Positions 9,091 through 17,970 of a stretch of DNA of 64,000 nt are shown here, piece after piece. Below the pieces are notes generated by a model. It was given only the letters and a program-made list of their open reading frames with translations, was not told the origin of the DNA and did not search any database. The position numbers were made by a program, and so were the translations under genes. The DNA lies in the NCBI RefSeq assembly GCF_006385705.1, contig NZ_VFRQ01000002.1, forward strand, positions 372,001 through 436,000, in the 5' to 3' direction. Source of the DNA: Pontibacter mangrovi (GTDB taxonomy: Bacteria > Bacteroidota > Bacteroidia > Cytophagales > Hymenobacteraceae). Within the stretch, counting starts at the first letter, position 1. Each line of letters begins with the position of its first letter.

Positions 9091-10464
9091 ATGCCTAAGA
9101 TACTTCTGATAGATGACGATCCAGCTTTTTGCCTGATGCTCAGGAGCTTTCTGCAGCGCCAGCAGTACGAGGTAGCTACTGCCTATACTGCCGGCGACGG
9201 CCTGCGCCACCTTAAAGCCTCAGACTTTGACCTCATCCTGACAGACTTCCGCCTACCCGACAAGGACGGGCTGGAGCTCCTGTCCCAGATTCGTGTGCTG
9301 ACGCAGGACGTGCCTGTTATCCTGATGACCACCTACGCCGACATCCGCACAGCTGTGAAAGCCATTAAGATGGGCGCCTTTGAATACATCACCAAGCCTA
9401 TCAACCCTGATGAGACGCTGCTGGTTATACAGAACGCCCTGAGCAGGAAGCATGAGCCGGAGCCAGCGGCAACAACTACGGCACAGGCTGGCAGCCTACA
9501 GTTTGTGCGCGGGCAAAGCCAGCAGGCCGAGCAGATCGAGGAGTTTATTAGCTTGGTTGCCCCTACTAACCTTTCGGTGATTATAGAGGGCGAGAGCGGC
9601 ACCGGCAAAGAGTATGTGGCCCGCATGATACACCAGCAGAGCAAGCGCCAGGACAAGCCTTTTGTGGCCATAGACTGCGGTGCCCTGTCGAAGGAGCTGG
9701 CAGGCAGCGAGTTGTTTGGCTACGTGAAAGGTGCCTTTACGGGCGCCATGAAAGACAAGGAGGGCCAGTTTGAGGCGGCCAACGGCGGCACTTTGTTTCT
9801 GGATGAAATCGGTAACCTGCCTTACGAGGTGCAGGTAAAGCTGCTGCGCGCGCTGCAGGAGCGAAAAGTAAGAAAAATAGGCAGCACAGCCGATCAGGAT
9901 GTGGATGTGCGCGTTTTGGCGGCCACCAACGAGGACCTGGTGCAGGCTGTTTCGAACGGGCAGTTCCGCGAAGACCTGTATCACCGCCTGAACGAGTTTA
10001 AGATAAACATACCGGCCCTGCGCGAACGCGACGGGGATGTACTGCTGTTTGCCAACCATTTTCTGCAGCAGGCTAACCACGAACTGGAGAAGCAGGTGCA
10101 AGGCTTTGACGCCGATGCAGAAAGCACGCTGCTAAAGTATAACTGGCCCGGAAACCTGCGTGAGCTCAAGAATGTGGTGAAGCGGGCGGTACTGCTGTCT
10201 AAATCGGAGTTTGTGACGCTACGGGAGCTCCCTTCCGAAATTACCCACTACATGCCTGCTCCGCCGCAGCCCGCCACAGCCTCCTTCTCCGCCGATAACC
10301 CGATGGATACGGACTTGAAAAGTATAAACGAGCGCACCGAGCGGGAAATGATCCTGACGATGCTGGAGCGCGTAAAGTATAACAAGTCTAAAGCGGCGCG
10401 CCTGCTGAACATCGACCGCAAAACACTCTACAACAAACTGAAGCTCTACAACATAGAGGCGTAA
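9091..10464 (+). CDS. Sigma-54-dependent response regulator, NtrC family
   Basis: A 457-aa regulator with all three expected parts. The receiver domain (1-120) has acidic DDD at 8-10 and phosphoacceptor Asp52 in LTDFRLP. The AAA+ domain has Walker A GESGTGKE near 166-173, the sigma-54 contact loop GAFTGA near 214-219, and Walker B GGTLFLDEIGNL. A Fis-type helix-turn-helix ends the protein (NKSKAARLLNIDRKTLYNKL). It should activate RpoN promoters when phosphorylated. The hybrid histidine kinase gene converges on it with 7 bp between stops, and the pair probably forms one phosphorelay. The kinase carries an Hpt domain, which could pass phosphate to this receiver. Confidence 0.93.
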   Translation: MPKILLIDDDPAFCLMLRSFLQRQQYEVATAYTAGDGLRHLKASDFDLILTDFRLPDKDGLELLSQIRVLTQDVPVILMTTYADIRTAVKAIKMGAFEYITKPINPDETLLVIQNALSRKHEPEPAATTTAQAGSLQFVRGQSQQAEQIEEFISLVAPTNLSVIIEGESGTGKEYVARMIHQQSKRQDKPFVAIDCGALSKELAGSELFGYVKGAFTGAMKDKEGQFEAANGGTLFLDEIGNLPYEVQVKLLRALQERKVRKIGSTADQDVDVRVLAATNEDLVQAVSNGQFREDLYHRLNEFKINIPALRERDGDVLLFANHFLQQANHELEKQVQGFDADAESTLLKYNWPGNLRELKNVVKRAVLLSKSEFVTLRELPSEITHYMPAPPQPATASFSADNPMDTDLKSINERTEREMILTMLERVKYNKSKAARLLNIDRKTLYNKLKLYNIEA

Positions 10465-10471
10465 CCCACTT

Positions 10472-13126
10472 TTATTCCGCCGGTTGGCCGGCCATTGCCT
10501 GGATTTGCTCCAGCTCCGCCTGCAGGGCCTGCAACACTTGCTGCACTTGCGGGTATACTTGTGTTACCGCCTGCTGCAGCGCAGCCTCGTCGTGCTGGTT
10601 AGTGTGCAGCACCTGCTCTAACTGTTGCAAATGCGGCACTACCGTGTGCGCTTTCAGGTGCCGGAAGCCCGTCAGCATTTTATGGGCCATATTGCCGGCC
10701 TTGCTCCAGTCCTGCTCATCTGCGGCATCCTGTAGTTGCCGCAGGTTTAGCTCCTGGTCTTGCACCAGCACCTCCAGCACGTCAGCCAACACTTGATGGT
10801 CGTCTCCGGTAAAAAGGCGCATCTCACTTAGATCATACAGTTTTTCTTCCGTCATAACTGGCGTTTCGGCTTTTTCTGCACCGGCATCCTCTTTCGCCGG
10901 CACCCGTGCGACGGATGCCGCTTCTATTACATCCGATGGTAGCGCCTCTACCAGCCGCTGGTGCAGCTCCTGCTCTGTAAACGGCTTCAGCAAATGACCG
11001 GTAATGGCGGTGTTGCTGAAAAATCCGGGGTCGTTGCTCAGGATGTTGGCAGTAAGGGCGATGATCGGCACCTGTTTATCTATCTTGCGGATGTTGCGGG
11101 CCACGGTTTTGCCGCTCATACCCGGCAACTGAATATCCGTCAGCACAATATCAAAGGAATGCTGGTGCACCTGCTCCAGCGCCTCCTGCCCGTCGTTTGC
11201 CAGGTATACCTGCATACCCCATCGGCTCAGGATCAGGTGGCAAAGCGTGCGGCTGTAGGCATCGTCATCCACTACCAGCGCTTTAAGCCCTGTAAAGACG
11301 GCTGCCACTGGCACCGCCTCGGTCGGCGGCGCAGGCACCTCCTCTTTAGACACCTGCATGGGCAGCACAATCGTAAAGGTAGTGCCCACCTGATGCTCGC
11401 TGCTTACCGTTAGCGTGCCGCCTTGCATTTCAACCAGCTTTTTACTGATCGAGAGCCCGAGCCCGGTGCCGCCATACTTGCGCAGAATAGAGTCATCGGC
11501 CTGGTTAAACTCCCCGAACACATGCTGCAGACGCTCCTGCGGTATACCAATGCCTGTGTCGGCCACCGCAATGCGCAGCACCACACGGCTGCGGCGCAGG
11601 TTACGCAGGCACACATCCACCTGCACCTGCCCCTGGTGCGTAAACTTGATGGCATTGTCCACCAGGTTAAACAGCACCTGCTTCAGCCGTAGGGCATCGG
11701 CGCAAAGCGCGTCAGGTATAGCCTCATCCACACGGTAACTAAACCTGATGCTCTTGCTGGAGGCTTTCAGGGCAAAGGCATGCTCTACCTGCCGCAGCAG
11801 CTGCCGCAGGCTAAAGGTGGAGCGGTTTATCTGTAGTTTGCCAGCCTCCATTTTAGACAGGTCCAGCACGTCGTTAACGATATGGAGCAGGTGCTGCCCG
11901 GCTCCGTCTATGGCCTCCAGGTGCTCATCCTGCTGCGGCTGCAACGGGGTGTGGCGCAGCTGCTGCGTAAAGCCCAGCACCACATTCAGCGGGGTGCGCA
12001 TCTCGTGGCTCATGTTGGCCACGAAGGCCTCTTTGGCGCGCGCCAGTTTTACCGCTTCTTTCTGCGCCTGTATCAGCCTGGATCTATAGTTATTGCTGCG
12101 CGTGATGTCGCGGAGAATGATCAGGATAAAGGCTATGCCCAGCCCCAGGCCCGCTATGCCGATAACCAGCATGATGGTGGAGGTCTCCTGGGCCACCTGC
12201 CGTGCCTCGGCAGAGTTGCGTTGGGTCTGCTCCTGCTCATGGCGCTCCATCTCATGCATCATCGCCCGCACCTGGTCCATGATCTGCTTGTCCTGCTGCA
12301 ACAGCGCCAGCTCTTTGGCCTCCAGCCGCTGGGCCTGCGCATCGGCCTCGCGCTGCACGTTGTTCAGGATGCGGCGCACCTGGTTTAAAGGAGCCACGGG
12401 CACAGCCGCGGCGCTTGTGTCAATCTCCACTTCCTGCTCTACGTGCAGCTGCGGCACAATTACTTTTGGCGGCGGCGGAAGCTCTTTCTGCGGCTTCTCT
12501 TTTTTAGAGAACAGCTTGCCGAAGAAGCCCCGCTTATCTTCTTTCTCCTCTTCTGCCGGGGGCTGGGTCTGCTGGGGCAGCATAGAGTCGTTGGTGCCGT
12601 TCAGGTCGAGGCGGTCGGAGATGGTGGTAGTGGTGCGTTGCCTGATGGTGGTGGAAAGCGGCTTCTGTTTAGCTGTAGAGGCAATTTGCCGCAGGGCTTT
12701 GCCGGAGTAAGTATGCTCTTTCTGCTGTTTCTTTAGCGCCACGTACAGTTCCAGGCTCTTCTGCTTCTCCTGCAGCAGCTTCGACACCGAGTCTACCTGT
12801 GCCAATTCTCTAGGGCTGTCCTGCATTAGAAACTCCAGCGAGTCTATTTGGCTCTGGATGGTGTCGAGGTGGCTCAGGTAGGCCTTGAAGTGCTTTTCGT
12901 TTGTGGTAAGGGTATAGGCACGGATGGCGCTTTCGGCGGTGGCGATGGTGGAGAGCGTCTGCTGCAGCTCCACCAGTTTATCGTTGGGCTGCGATAGCAC
13001 CTCCACGGAGGCCAGCAGCTTGGTAAAGCTGGTATAGGTAAGGTAGATGGCGGCCGCCACAATGCTTAAGGCAAGCATGAAACCCACCACCACCTTCGTC
13101 TTTATACTATCCCCGAATATCTTCAT
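10472..13126 (-). CDS. Hybrid sensor histidine kinase (CHASE3-like, HisKA, HATPase, REC, Hpt)
   Basis: 884 aa. The first membrane segment is at about 12-33 and the second at about 317-340 (LVIGIAGLGLGIAFILIIL). Between them lies a helical CHASE3-like sensor carrying a charged, Pro-rich insert (GFFGKLFSKKEK and PPPP, about 195-225). The kinase core follows: H-box MSHEMRTPLN (His near 373), N-box LFNLVDNAIKF, G1 VADTGIGIP and G2 YGGTGLGLSI. A receiver has its Asp near 663 (VLTDIQLPG), and an Hpt domain has its His in AHKMLTGF near 814. It thus holds all His-Asp-His steps for a relay to a separate regulator, most likely the convergent NtrC-type protein. Confidence 0.92.
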   Translation of the reverse strand: MKIFGDSIKTKVVVGFMLALSIVAAAIYLTYTSFTKLLASVEVLSQPNDKLVELQQTLSTIATAESAIRAYTLTTNEKHFKAYLSHLDTIQSQIDSLEFLMQDSPRELAQVDSVSKLLQEKQKSLELYVALKKQQKEHTYSGKALRQIASTAKQKPLSTTIRQRTTTTISDRLDLNGTNDSMLPQQTQPPAEEEKEDKRGFFGKLFSKKEKPQKELPPPPKVIVPQLHVEQEVEIDTSAAAVPVAPLNQVRRILNNVQREADAQAQRLEAKELALLQQDKQIMDQVRAMMHEMERHEQEQTQRNSAEARQVAQETSTIMLVIGIAGLGLGIAFILIILRDITRSNNYRSRLIQAQKEAVKLARAKEAFVANMSHEMRTPLNVVLGFTQQLRHTPLQPQQDEHLEAIDGAGQHLLHIVNDVLDLSKMEAGKLQINRSTFSLRQLLRQVEHAFALKASSKSIRFSYRVDEAIPDALCADALRLKQVLFNLVDNAIKFTHQGQVQVDVCLRNLRRSRVVLRIAVADTGIGIPQERLQHVFGEFNQADDSILRKYGGTGLGLSISKKLVEMQGGTLTVSSEHQVGTTFTIVLPMQVSKEEVPAPPTEAVPVAAVFTGLKALVVDDDAYSRTLCHLILSRWGMQVYLANDGQEALEQVHQHSFDIVLTDIQLPGMSGKTVARNIRKIDKQVPIIALTANILSNDPGFFSNTAITGHLLKPFTEQELHQRLVEALPSDVIEAASVARVPAKEDAGAEKAETPVMTEEKLYDLSEMRLFTGDDHQVLADVLEVLVQDQELNLRQLQDAADEQDWSKAGNMAHKMLTGFRHLKAHTVVPHLQQLEQVLHTNQHDEAALQQAVTQVYPQVQQVLQALQAELEQIQAMAGQPAE

Positions 13127-13251
13127 GTAGTCAATACAGTATCTTGTGCCCTGCCTGCAGGCGTGTGTTGCTCTTTATAACGCCAATACAACAGAAATGA
13201 TTACAGAAGGGTGCCCTTACCCGAAAAACCGCCCATATTTGCCCTCCCTGG

Positions 13252-15423
13252 CTATTCCCGTAGCAGTTGTTCCATGTACTCCTGCGCCAGCCTGCCCCGC
13301 ACCGCCTGCTGTGGCTGGGGCGTTTGGGCTGCCGGGGGCAACGCGGCTGTAAGCGCCCGCTCCACCGCCTGCAGGCAAGCGGCGCAAAGCTTTTTGCCGG
13401 CCTTCATTTCTGATATCAGTTGCCGCAGGTCTTGCAGGGTGCGCAGGTTTTTACCGGATGTGGCCAGCGCCTCCTGTGCCAGCTCCTGCCCCGCTTTCTC
13501 CAGAACAGCAGTGTCAGCTTTTTTATACTTGCCCGTCTGTTTATACGTTGCCAACCAGGCAAGCGCAGCACGCACCTGTGGCCACTTCTGGTGCTGTTCG
13601 ATAGTATGGCGTTCGCTTAGCGGCGTAATTTTATTCAGCTCGCCCGTCAGGCGCAGCTCCGGCTCTTTTAGCGGCGGGGCCTCAAAGCCAGTTTTGGCCA
13701 CATACGCTCGCTGCGACTGCTGCACGTCCTTCAGCATCCGCAGGGCCTTGTATTCGTATGGCAGGGCTTCTTTGGGCCTGAAAGTGCGCAGCCGCAGCTC
13801 CGCCTCCCACATCTGCGCCAGCGCCCCCTTTAACTTGGCTTTTATGGCCGGCTCAAACAGCGTAGCGGCCTCCTCCATGTCATGCTTGTGCAGGTAAGGG
13901 TCCAGCAAGGCTTCGGGGCTGCTCTGGCTCTCAAACTCCGGGTGGTCGTGCCCGTCGCCCTCGAAGTGCTGCGCCTCCTCATGCCCCTCTGCCCCTTCGG
14001 GTATGCCGCCTCCCGGACCGATGCCGCTCTCGAACTCCTCGCCCAAGAACTTGCCGTAGCGCAGGCGCAGCAGTTTCTGGTCCACGCCAATGCTGTTGGA
14101 GCGCTCCTCAAACTCGGCACGGGGTATACTTTTCTGCTCCTCCAGCAGTTTCTCAGTGTCAATGATGATCTGCCGCTGGCTGCGGAAGTACTCCGGCACC
14201 GGGTTCACGCCGGCGGTCATGGCAAAGTCTGCCTCTGCAATGGTGGTATCCTCGATCTGCACAAAGTATGTTTCGGAGCGGGTGTAGCCGCGGTGGTTGT
14301 CCCAAGCCTGCAGGTAAAAGTATAGTTCATCGCCAAAGCTCATGCCCAGCTGCTGCAGGTCCAGAGTTTGGTTGATGCGGTAGCTCCGGCTGTTGCCCCG
14401 CAGGTTCACTTTAATCTTCTCCTCCCGGAACGTCACGGCCTCGCCGCTGCCTTTGGCCACGGTGGCTACCATGTTGGCTTTCCGGATGCCGTAGTCGTCG
14501 GTGAGGCTGGCCTGTAGCGTTACCCGTTGCTGCTCGCCCAGCCGGATCTCCGTGTACTCTTCCGGCTTGCTTATTTGGATGAAAGGCGCTTCGTCGGGGA
14601 TAATCTCCAGGGTATAAAAAGCGGATTTCTGCCCGTTCAGGCTGATGGTATAGAGGCCTGCTTCTGTAAAGCTGCGTGCGAAAGTATAAACTTCCCCATC
14701 TTGCTTAAACGCCTGTGGCTTCTGCTCGTTCAGCTGCAGCTGCAGTGCCGTTGTTTTGTTTGTGCGGATGCGCCAGGTAACGGTTGCCCCCTCTTCCACC
14801 CGCAGGTTCGGGCTCTCCGCTTTGTAGTTTTTTTTGCCCGTGTAGCGCGGCGGCGCAACGGTAATGTGTATACTTTTGATCTGCGCGGCGGTGTCTGCGC
14901 CTGCGGCAGTTGTATCCGGGAAGGCCAGTTTTATACTTTCTGCTTTAGAGGTAGCGAGCGGAGCCGCCGGCAAGTATAAAATGCCTGCAGTAAGCACCAG
15001 GGACAGTGCGAGCGCCACATACGTCGGTGCGCCTTTTATAGTATACACCTGCTCCGGAGGCAGCTCCTGAAGTATACTTGCCACTTTCTGCTGCTGCAGC
15101 CGCTGCAGCAGGTTCTGCGGCTCCTGCAGCAACAGCCCGGTGCTGTCCTCCAACTGCGGGTACTGCCGGTTCAGGTGGCGCGCTACCTGCCGCAGCTCAG
15201 TTCTCCGGACTCGCCTCCATTGCCAGGCAAAGTATAAAACTGCCCCCGAAAGTATAGCCGCTGCCACACCGGCCAGAAGCGGGAGCTCCAGGCGCCAGCG
15301 CCAAAGTATGGCCATGCCAACAAGTATAGCCGCCAAAGCCTGCAGCGCATACAGCCACAGCTTCGCCTGCACATACTGCCTGCGGATACGGCTCAGGGTC
15401 TGGATGCTTTGCTTTACGGCCAT
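13252..15423 (-). CDS. DUF4175-like membrane protein of the MoxR/BatA operon
   Basis: 723 aa from the ATG at 15423, which lies 2 bp after the BatA-domain gene's stop; a longer frame to 15498 would overlap that gene and is rejected. Two adjacent membrane helices (about 20-65) and a third near 135-155 precede a large extracytoplasmic part. This has Ig-like segments (TVAPPRYTGKKNY; EIIPDEAPFIQI; DDYGIRKA) and a long helical C-terminal half rich in Glu, Lys and Gln. The arrangement matches DUF4175-type proteins encoded with MoxR and DUF58 in Bacteroidota. Function unknown; probably an envelope scaffold. The word AAGTATA/TATACTT is exceptionally dense here. Confidence 0.7.
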   Translation of the reverse strand: MAVKQSIQTLSRIRRQYVQAKLWLYALQALAAILVGMAILWRWRLELPLLAGVAAAILSGAVLYFAWQWRRVRRTELRQVARHLNRQYPQLEDSTGLLLQEPQNLLQRLQQQKVASILQELPPEQVYTIKGAPTYVALALSLVLTAGILYLPAAPLATSKAESIKLAFPDTTAAGADTAAQIKSIHITVAPPRYTGKKNYKAESPNLRVEEGATVTWRIRTNKTTALQLQLNEQKPQAFKQDGEVYTFARSFTEAGLYTISLNGQKSAFYTLEIIPDEAPFIQISKPEEYTEIRLGEQQRVTLQASLTDDYGIRKANMVATVAKGSGEAVTFREEKIKVNLRGNSRSYRINQTLDLQQLGMSFGDELYFYLQAWDNHRGYTRSETYFVQIEDTTIAEADFAMTAGVNPVPEYFRSQRQIIIDTEKLLEEQKSIPRAEFEERSNSIGVDQKLLRLRYGKFLGEEFESGIGPGGGIPEGAEGHEEAQHFEGDGHDHPEFESQSSPEALLDPYLHKHDMEEAATLFEPAIKAKLKGALAQMWEAELRLRTFRPKEALPYEYKALRMLKDVQQSQRAYVAKTGFEAPPLKEPELRLTGELNKITPLSERHTIEQHQKWPQVRAALAWLATYKQTGKYKKADTAVLEKAGQELAQEALATSGKNLRTLQDLRQLISEMKAGKKLCAACLQAVERALTAALPPAAQTPQPQQAVRGRLAQEYMEQLLRE

Positions 15424-15425
15424 GG

Positions 15426-16835
15426 TTATACGTTGCTGCGCCTTCCGGCAATAAATCGCTCGATCAAAAATAGTATAGCTGCCGCCAATACCAGCCATCT
15501 CAGGAGCGGCTCCTGCCGTGCTTGCGGCACAGCGGCTGCCACCACAGCACTTTGTTTTTCAGGCATCAGCTGTTGCTCGTCCAGCGCCCGCACATCATAC
15601 GCAGCGGCAACTTTTGGCTGAGGCAACAACAACGGCAGCAAAAGCTCCGGCAGTCTGCCGCGCTCCTTCATCCAGGCAAGGCTAACACTGTCTCTTAAAG
15701 TATAAATATTGCCTTTGCCTACCTGCTGCGCCTGCACCTCCGGGACAGTACTCGTACTTGCGTTTAGCCCCGAAGGTATTGCTCCCTGCGGTACCCACAC
15801 CTGCAGCCCCTGCCGCACACGCTGTAGTATACTTGGAGGCAGCTCCTGCCGGTGCAGCCAGAACAGAAAATCGGTTTTAGGGGTATCGGGGCTGAGGACG
15901 ATGGGAAAGCCGGTATACCTGCTGATGGCCTGCACTGCCGCCTGCACGTGCTTCGCCTGCTCTTGCTGCGCCTCCTCGGCTAAAATGCTTACCTGCAGCG
16001 GCGCTGCCTGCACGCTTACTTTACTGACATAGCCCTTGTAGCTGGCCTGCAGCGAGTCGTTGTGCCGCTGCAGCCGCAGCCGCTGGTTGTGGGGCAGCGC
16101 TATACTTTGCGCTGATGCCGGTATAGGGTGTTTGCTATAAATGATAGCCTGGCGGGTGCTTTGGCCAAGTATAAGCATCAGGCTATCCGGAGAAGTATGC
16201 ACAGCGGCTTGCAGCCAGTAAGCGGTGCCCTCGGTGGCAACCGGTATCCAACGGATGTTTTCGGGAATGGTCTTGGGGCGGGCGCCGGCAAAGTAACGGG
16301 CTTGGTCGGAGGTGAAGAGCCACACGCTGTCCTGCGGATTTTTATACTTGCCAGCCAGCAGCGGCAGCAGTGCCCAATAGTTTTGCGTGGTGCGCAGAGT
16401 GCTGTCGGTGGTGCGGCGGCTGATCTGCTGCCACGCCTCCTGCGGCACCTGCGCCAGGCCTGGGGTATACTTGCGCAAGGTATAACCCCGCTGCAACAGC
16501 GAGTCGATGGTTGGCTGGATGAGCTTTAAGGCGGACTTATAAAGCAACTCTTCGCCCACCACTATAGCCTTTGCGCCACGTTGCTCCTGCGCCTGATGCT
16601 CCCACACCGGCTGCGCCAGCGCCACAGCCAGAAGTATAAGTATGAGGCAGCGCAGCACCAGCAGCCAGAAGTTGTTCAGCTTTATACTGCTCCAGCGGCT
16701 ACTCGCCGACGCCTCCAGCCAGCGCAGGCTGCCCACCTTCACCGTCTTCCCCTGCCGCTTGTTCCACAGGTGAATGGCAATCGGAATAAGTATAGCCGAC
16801 GCTGCAAAAAGGAAGTATGGCGCTGTTAAAGTCAA
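15426..16835 (-). CDS. BatA N-terminal domain membrane protein
   Basis: 469 aa. It begins with the BatA domain signature (APYFLFAASAILIPIAIHLWNKR, then the helix NFWLLVLRCLILILLAVALAQPVW) that precedes a von Willebrand-like region in Bat proteins. A last membrane helix is near 445-462 (LLRWLVLAAAILFLIERF). The middle shows no clear DxSxS metal site, so it is a non-canonical vWA-like or degenerate domain. The start is TTG at 16833-16835, immediately after an in-frame TAA; no ATG is available. A heptamer array (16838-16872) runs straight into it. It is in the MoxR/DUF58 operon. The role is inferred to be envelope integrity or stress tolerance. Confidence 0.8.
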   Translation of the reverse strand: MTLTAPYFLFAASAILIPIAIHLWNKRQGKTVKVGSLRWLEASASSRWSSIKLNNFWLLVLRCLILILLAVALAQPVWEHQAQEQRGAKAIVVGEELLYKSALKLIQPTIDSLLQRGYTLRKYTPGLAQVPQEAWQQISRRTTDSTLRTTQNYWALLPLLAGKYKNPQDSVWLFTSDQARYFAGARPKTIPENIRWIPVATEGTAYWLQAAVHTSPDSLMLILGQSTRQAIIYSKHPIPASAQSIALPHNQRLRLQRHNDSLQASYKGYVSKVSVQAAPLQVSILAEEAQQEQAKHVQAAVQAISRYTGFPIVLSPDTPKTDFLFWLHRQELPPSILQRVRQGLQVWVPQGAIPSGLNASTSTVPEVQAQQVGKGNIYTLRDSVSLAWMKERGRLPELLLPLLLPQPKVAAAYDVRALDEQQLMPEKQSAVVAAAVPQARQEPLLRWLVLAAAILFLIERFIAGRRSNV

Positions 16836-16837
16836 TT

Positions 16838-16872
16838 ATGAGTTAGAAATTAAAGATTAGAAATTGTTCTCA
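16838..16872 (-). repeat. Heptamer tandem array abutting the BatA-domain gene start
   Basis: Read toward the gene, degenerate 7-bp units such as TAATCTT, TAATTTC and TAACTCA follow one another, and the TTG start codon falls in the last unit (TAATTGA). The sense strand has almost no G. See the finding on arrays at gene boundaries. Confidence 0.65.
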
Positions 16873-16880
16873 TGTCGATT

Positions 16881-16998
16881 AACCCACCCCTGCCCCTCCG
16901 AGGAGGGGAATTGGGGACGATTGTCATCCCCCTACCCCCTTCAAAAGGGGACAATCATGCACGGGCATTCCCCTCCTCGGAGGGGTTAGGGGTGGGTT
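16881..16998. repeat. REP-like palindromic element, copy 1
   Basis: 118 bp with nested dyads. The outer arms start AACCCACCCC and end GGGGTGGGTT; next are CCCCTCCGAGGAGGGG-type arms, and inside is a pair GATTGTCATCCCC / GGGGACAATC. It lies between the DUF58 and BatA-domain genes. Related copies are at 21214-21375, 26887-26920, 27003-27118, 40231-40298, 63773-63847 and the window's right edge. Confidence 0.8.
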
Positions 16999-17009
16999 CT
17001 TCATATTCC

Positions 17010-17041
17010 ATTCACTCAATCACTCGTTCGCTCATTCAAAA
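17010..17041 (-). repeat. Octamer tandem array after the DUF58 gene stop
   Basis: Four consecutive 8-bp units on the plus strand: ATTCACTC, AATCACTC, GTTCGCTC, ATTCAAAA. The array begins at the base next to the DUF58 stop codon (17042-17044) and ends 11 bp before the REP-like element. Confidence 0.65.
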
Positions 17042-17935
17042 TTATCCGTAAAGCAGCCGTTTCTGCAGGAAAGCCCGCAGCGCCTTATCCAGCGGTTCAT
17101 CGGTTACAAACCGGTCGTAAGCGATGTGGCGGTGGCGCATGTCTTTTTCTGTGTTTTGCAGCCACTCCTGCTGTTTGGCTAAGTAGGCTTGCTTTTGCGC
17201 GGCGCTGTTTACCTGTAGCGTTTGCCCGGTCTCCAGGTCCTCGAAGGTGAGGGTGCCGGTGTAGGTAAAGTCGAGTTCGTTGCGGCTCATCAGGTGAGCC
17301 AGCAGCAGCTCGTGTCCCTGCGCGCCGAGCTTGTACAGCAGGTCCTTTATCTCGTGCTCGTGCTCATACAGATCAGATAATAAAACAGTAAGCTCTTTCT
17401 GCCGCCTGTCGGCAAACAGGTTGGCGGCTACCTCCATGCCCGGAAACTTCCCCTGTGGCTTTACCTCCGCCAGCTGGTGCCAGAAACGCTGCAGGTGCAT
17501 GTTGTCGGAGCGGGGCGTCAGGTTGATGAGCTGGTTCTCGTGCAGCACGTACAGCCCCACCGCATCGCCCTGCGTGGTAGCCAGGTAAGCCAGCGACGCC
17601 ACCATAAACCGCGCATATTCCATTTTGCTGATGCCGTTCACGTCCTCATGTGCCATCGAAGCGCTGCCATCCAGTATAAACCTCACCGTAATGTTGGTGT
17701 CTACCTCGGCCTCGCGGATGTAATAGCGGTCGGAGCGGGCAAACATCTTCCAGTCGAGTTGGCGCAGATCGTCGCCGGGCTGGTAGCTGCGGTACTGGCT
17801 AAACTCCAGCCCCGCCCCACGCCGCAGACTCTGGTTCTGCCCCGCCAAAAAGCCTTCCACCACCGTTTTAGCCAATAGCGGCAGGTCTTTTATGGTAGCC
17901 AGTACCTTCGGGTCGATGAATTTGTGGGTTGTCAA
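17042..17935 (-). CDS. DUF58 domain protein (vWA-like)
   Basis: 297 aa. The DUF58 core RRGAGLEFSQYRSYQPGDDLRQLDWKMFARSDRYYIRE is followed by a vWA-like fold with the metal-site sequence LDGSASM (DxSxS). Such proteins partner MoxR AAA+ ATPases, which act as chaperones for metal-dependent or envelope targets. It is cytoplasmic, with no membrane segment. The start is TTG at 17933-17935, with an in-frame TAA two codons upstream. The N-terminus may have been reset when the AT-rich gene upstream was inserted. It is downstream of moxR and upstream of the BatA-domain gene. Confidence 0.88.
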   Translation of the reverse strand: MTTHKFIDPKVLATIKDLPLLAKTVVEGFLAGQNQSLRRGAGLEFSQYRSYQPGDDLRQLDWKMFARSDRYYIREAEVDTNITVRFILDGSASMAHEDVNGISKMEYARFMVASLAYLATTQGDAVGLYVLHENQLINLTPRSDNMHLQRFWHQLAEVKPQGKFPGMEVAANLFADRRQKELTVLLSDLYEHEHEIKDLLYKLGAQGHELLLAHLMSRNELDFTYTGTLTFEDLETGQTLQVNSAAQKQAYLAKQQEWLQNTEKDMRHRHIAYDRFVTDEPLDKALRAFLQKRLLYG

Positions 17936-17970
17936 ATATTATAAGTTATAATTAATGCTATTGGACGAGT

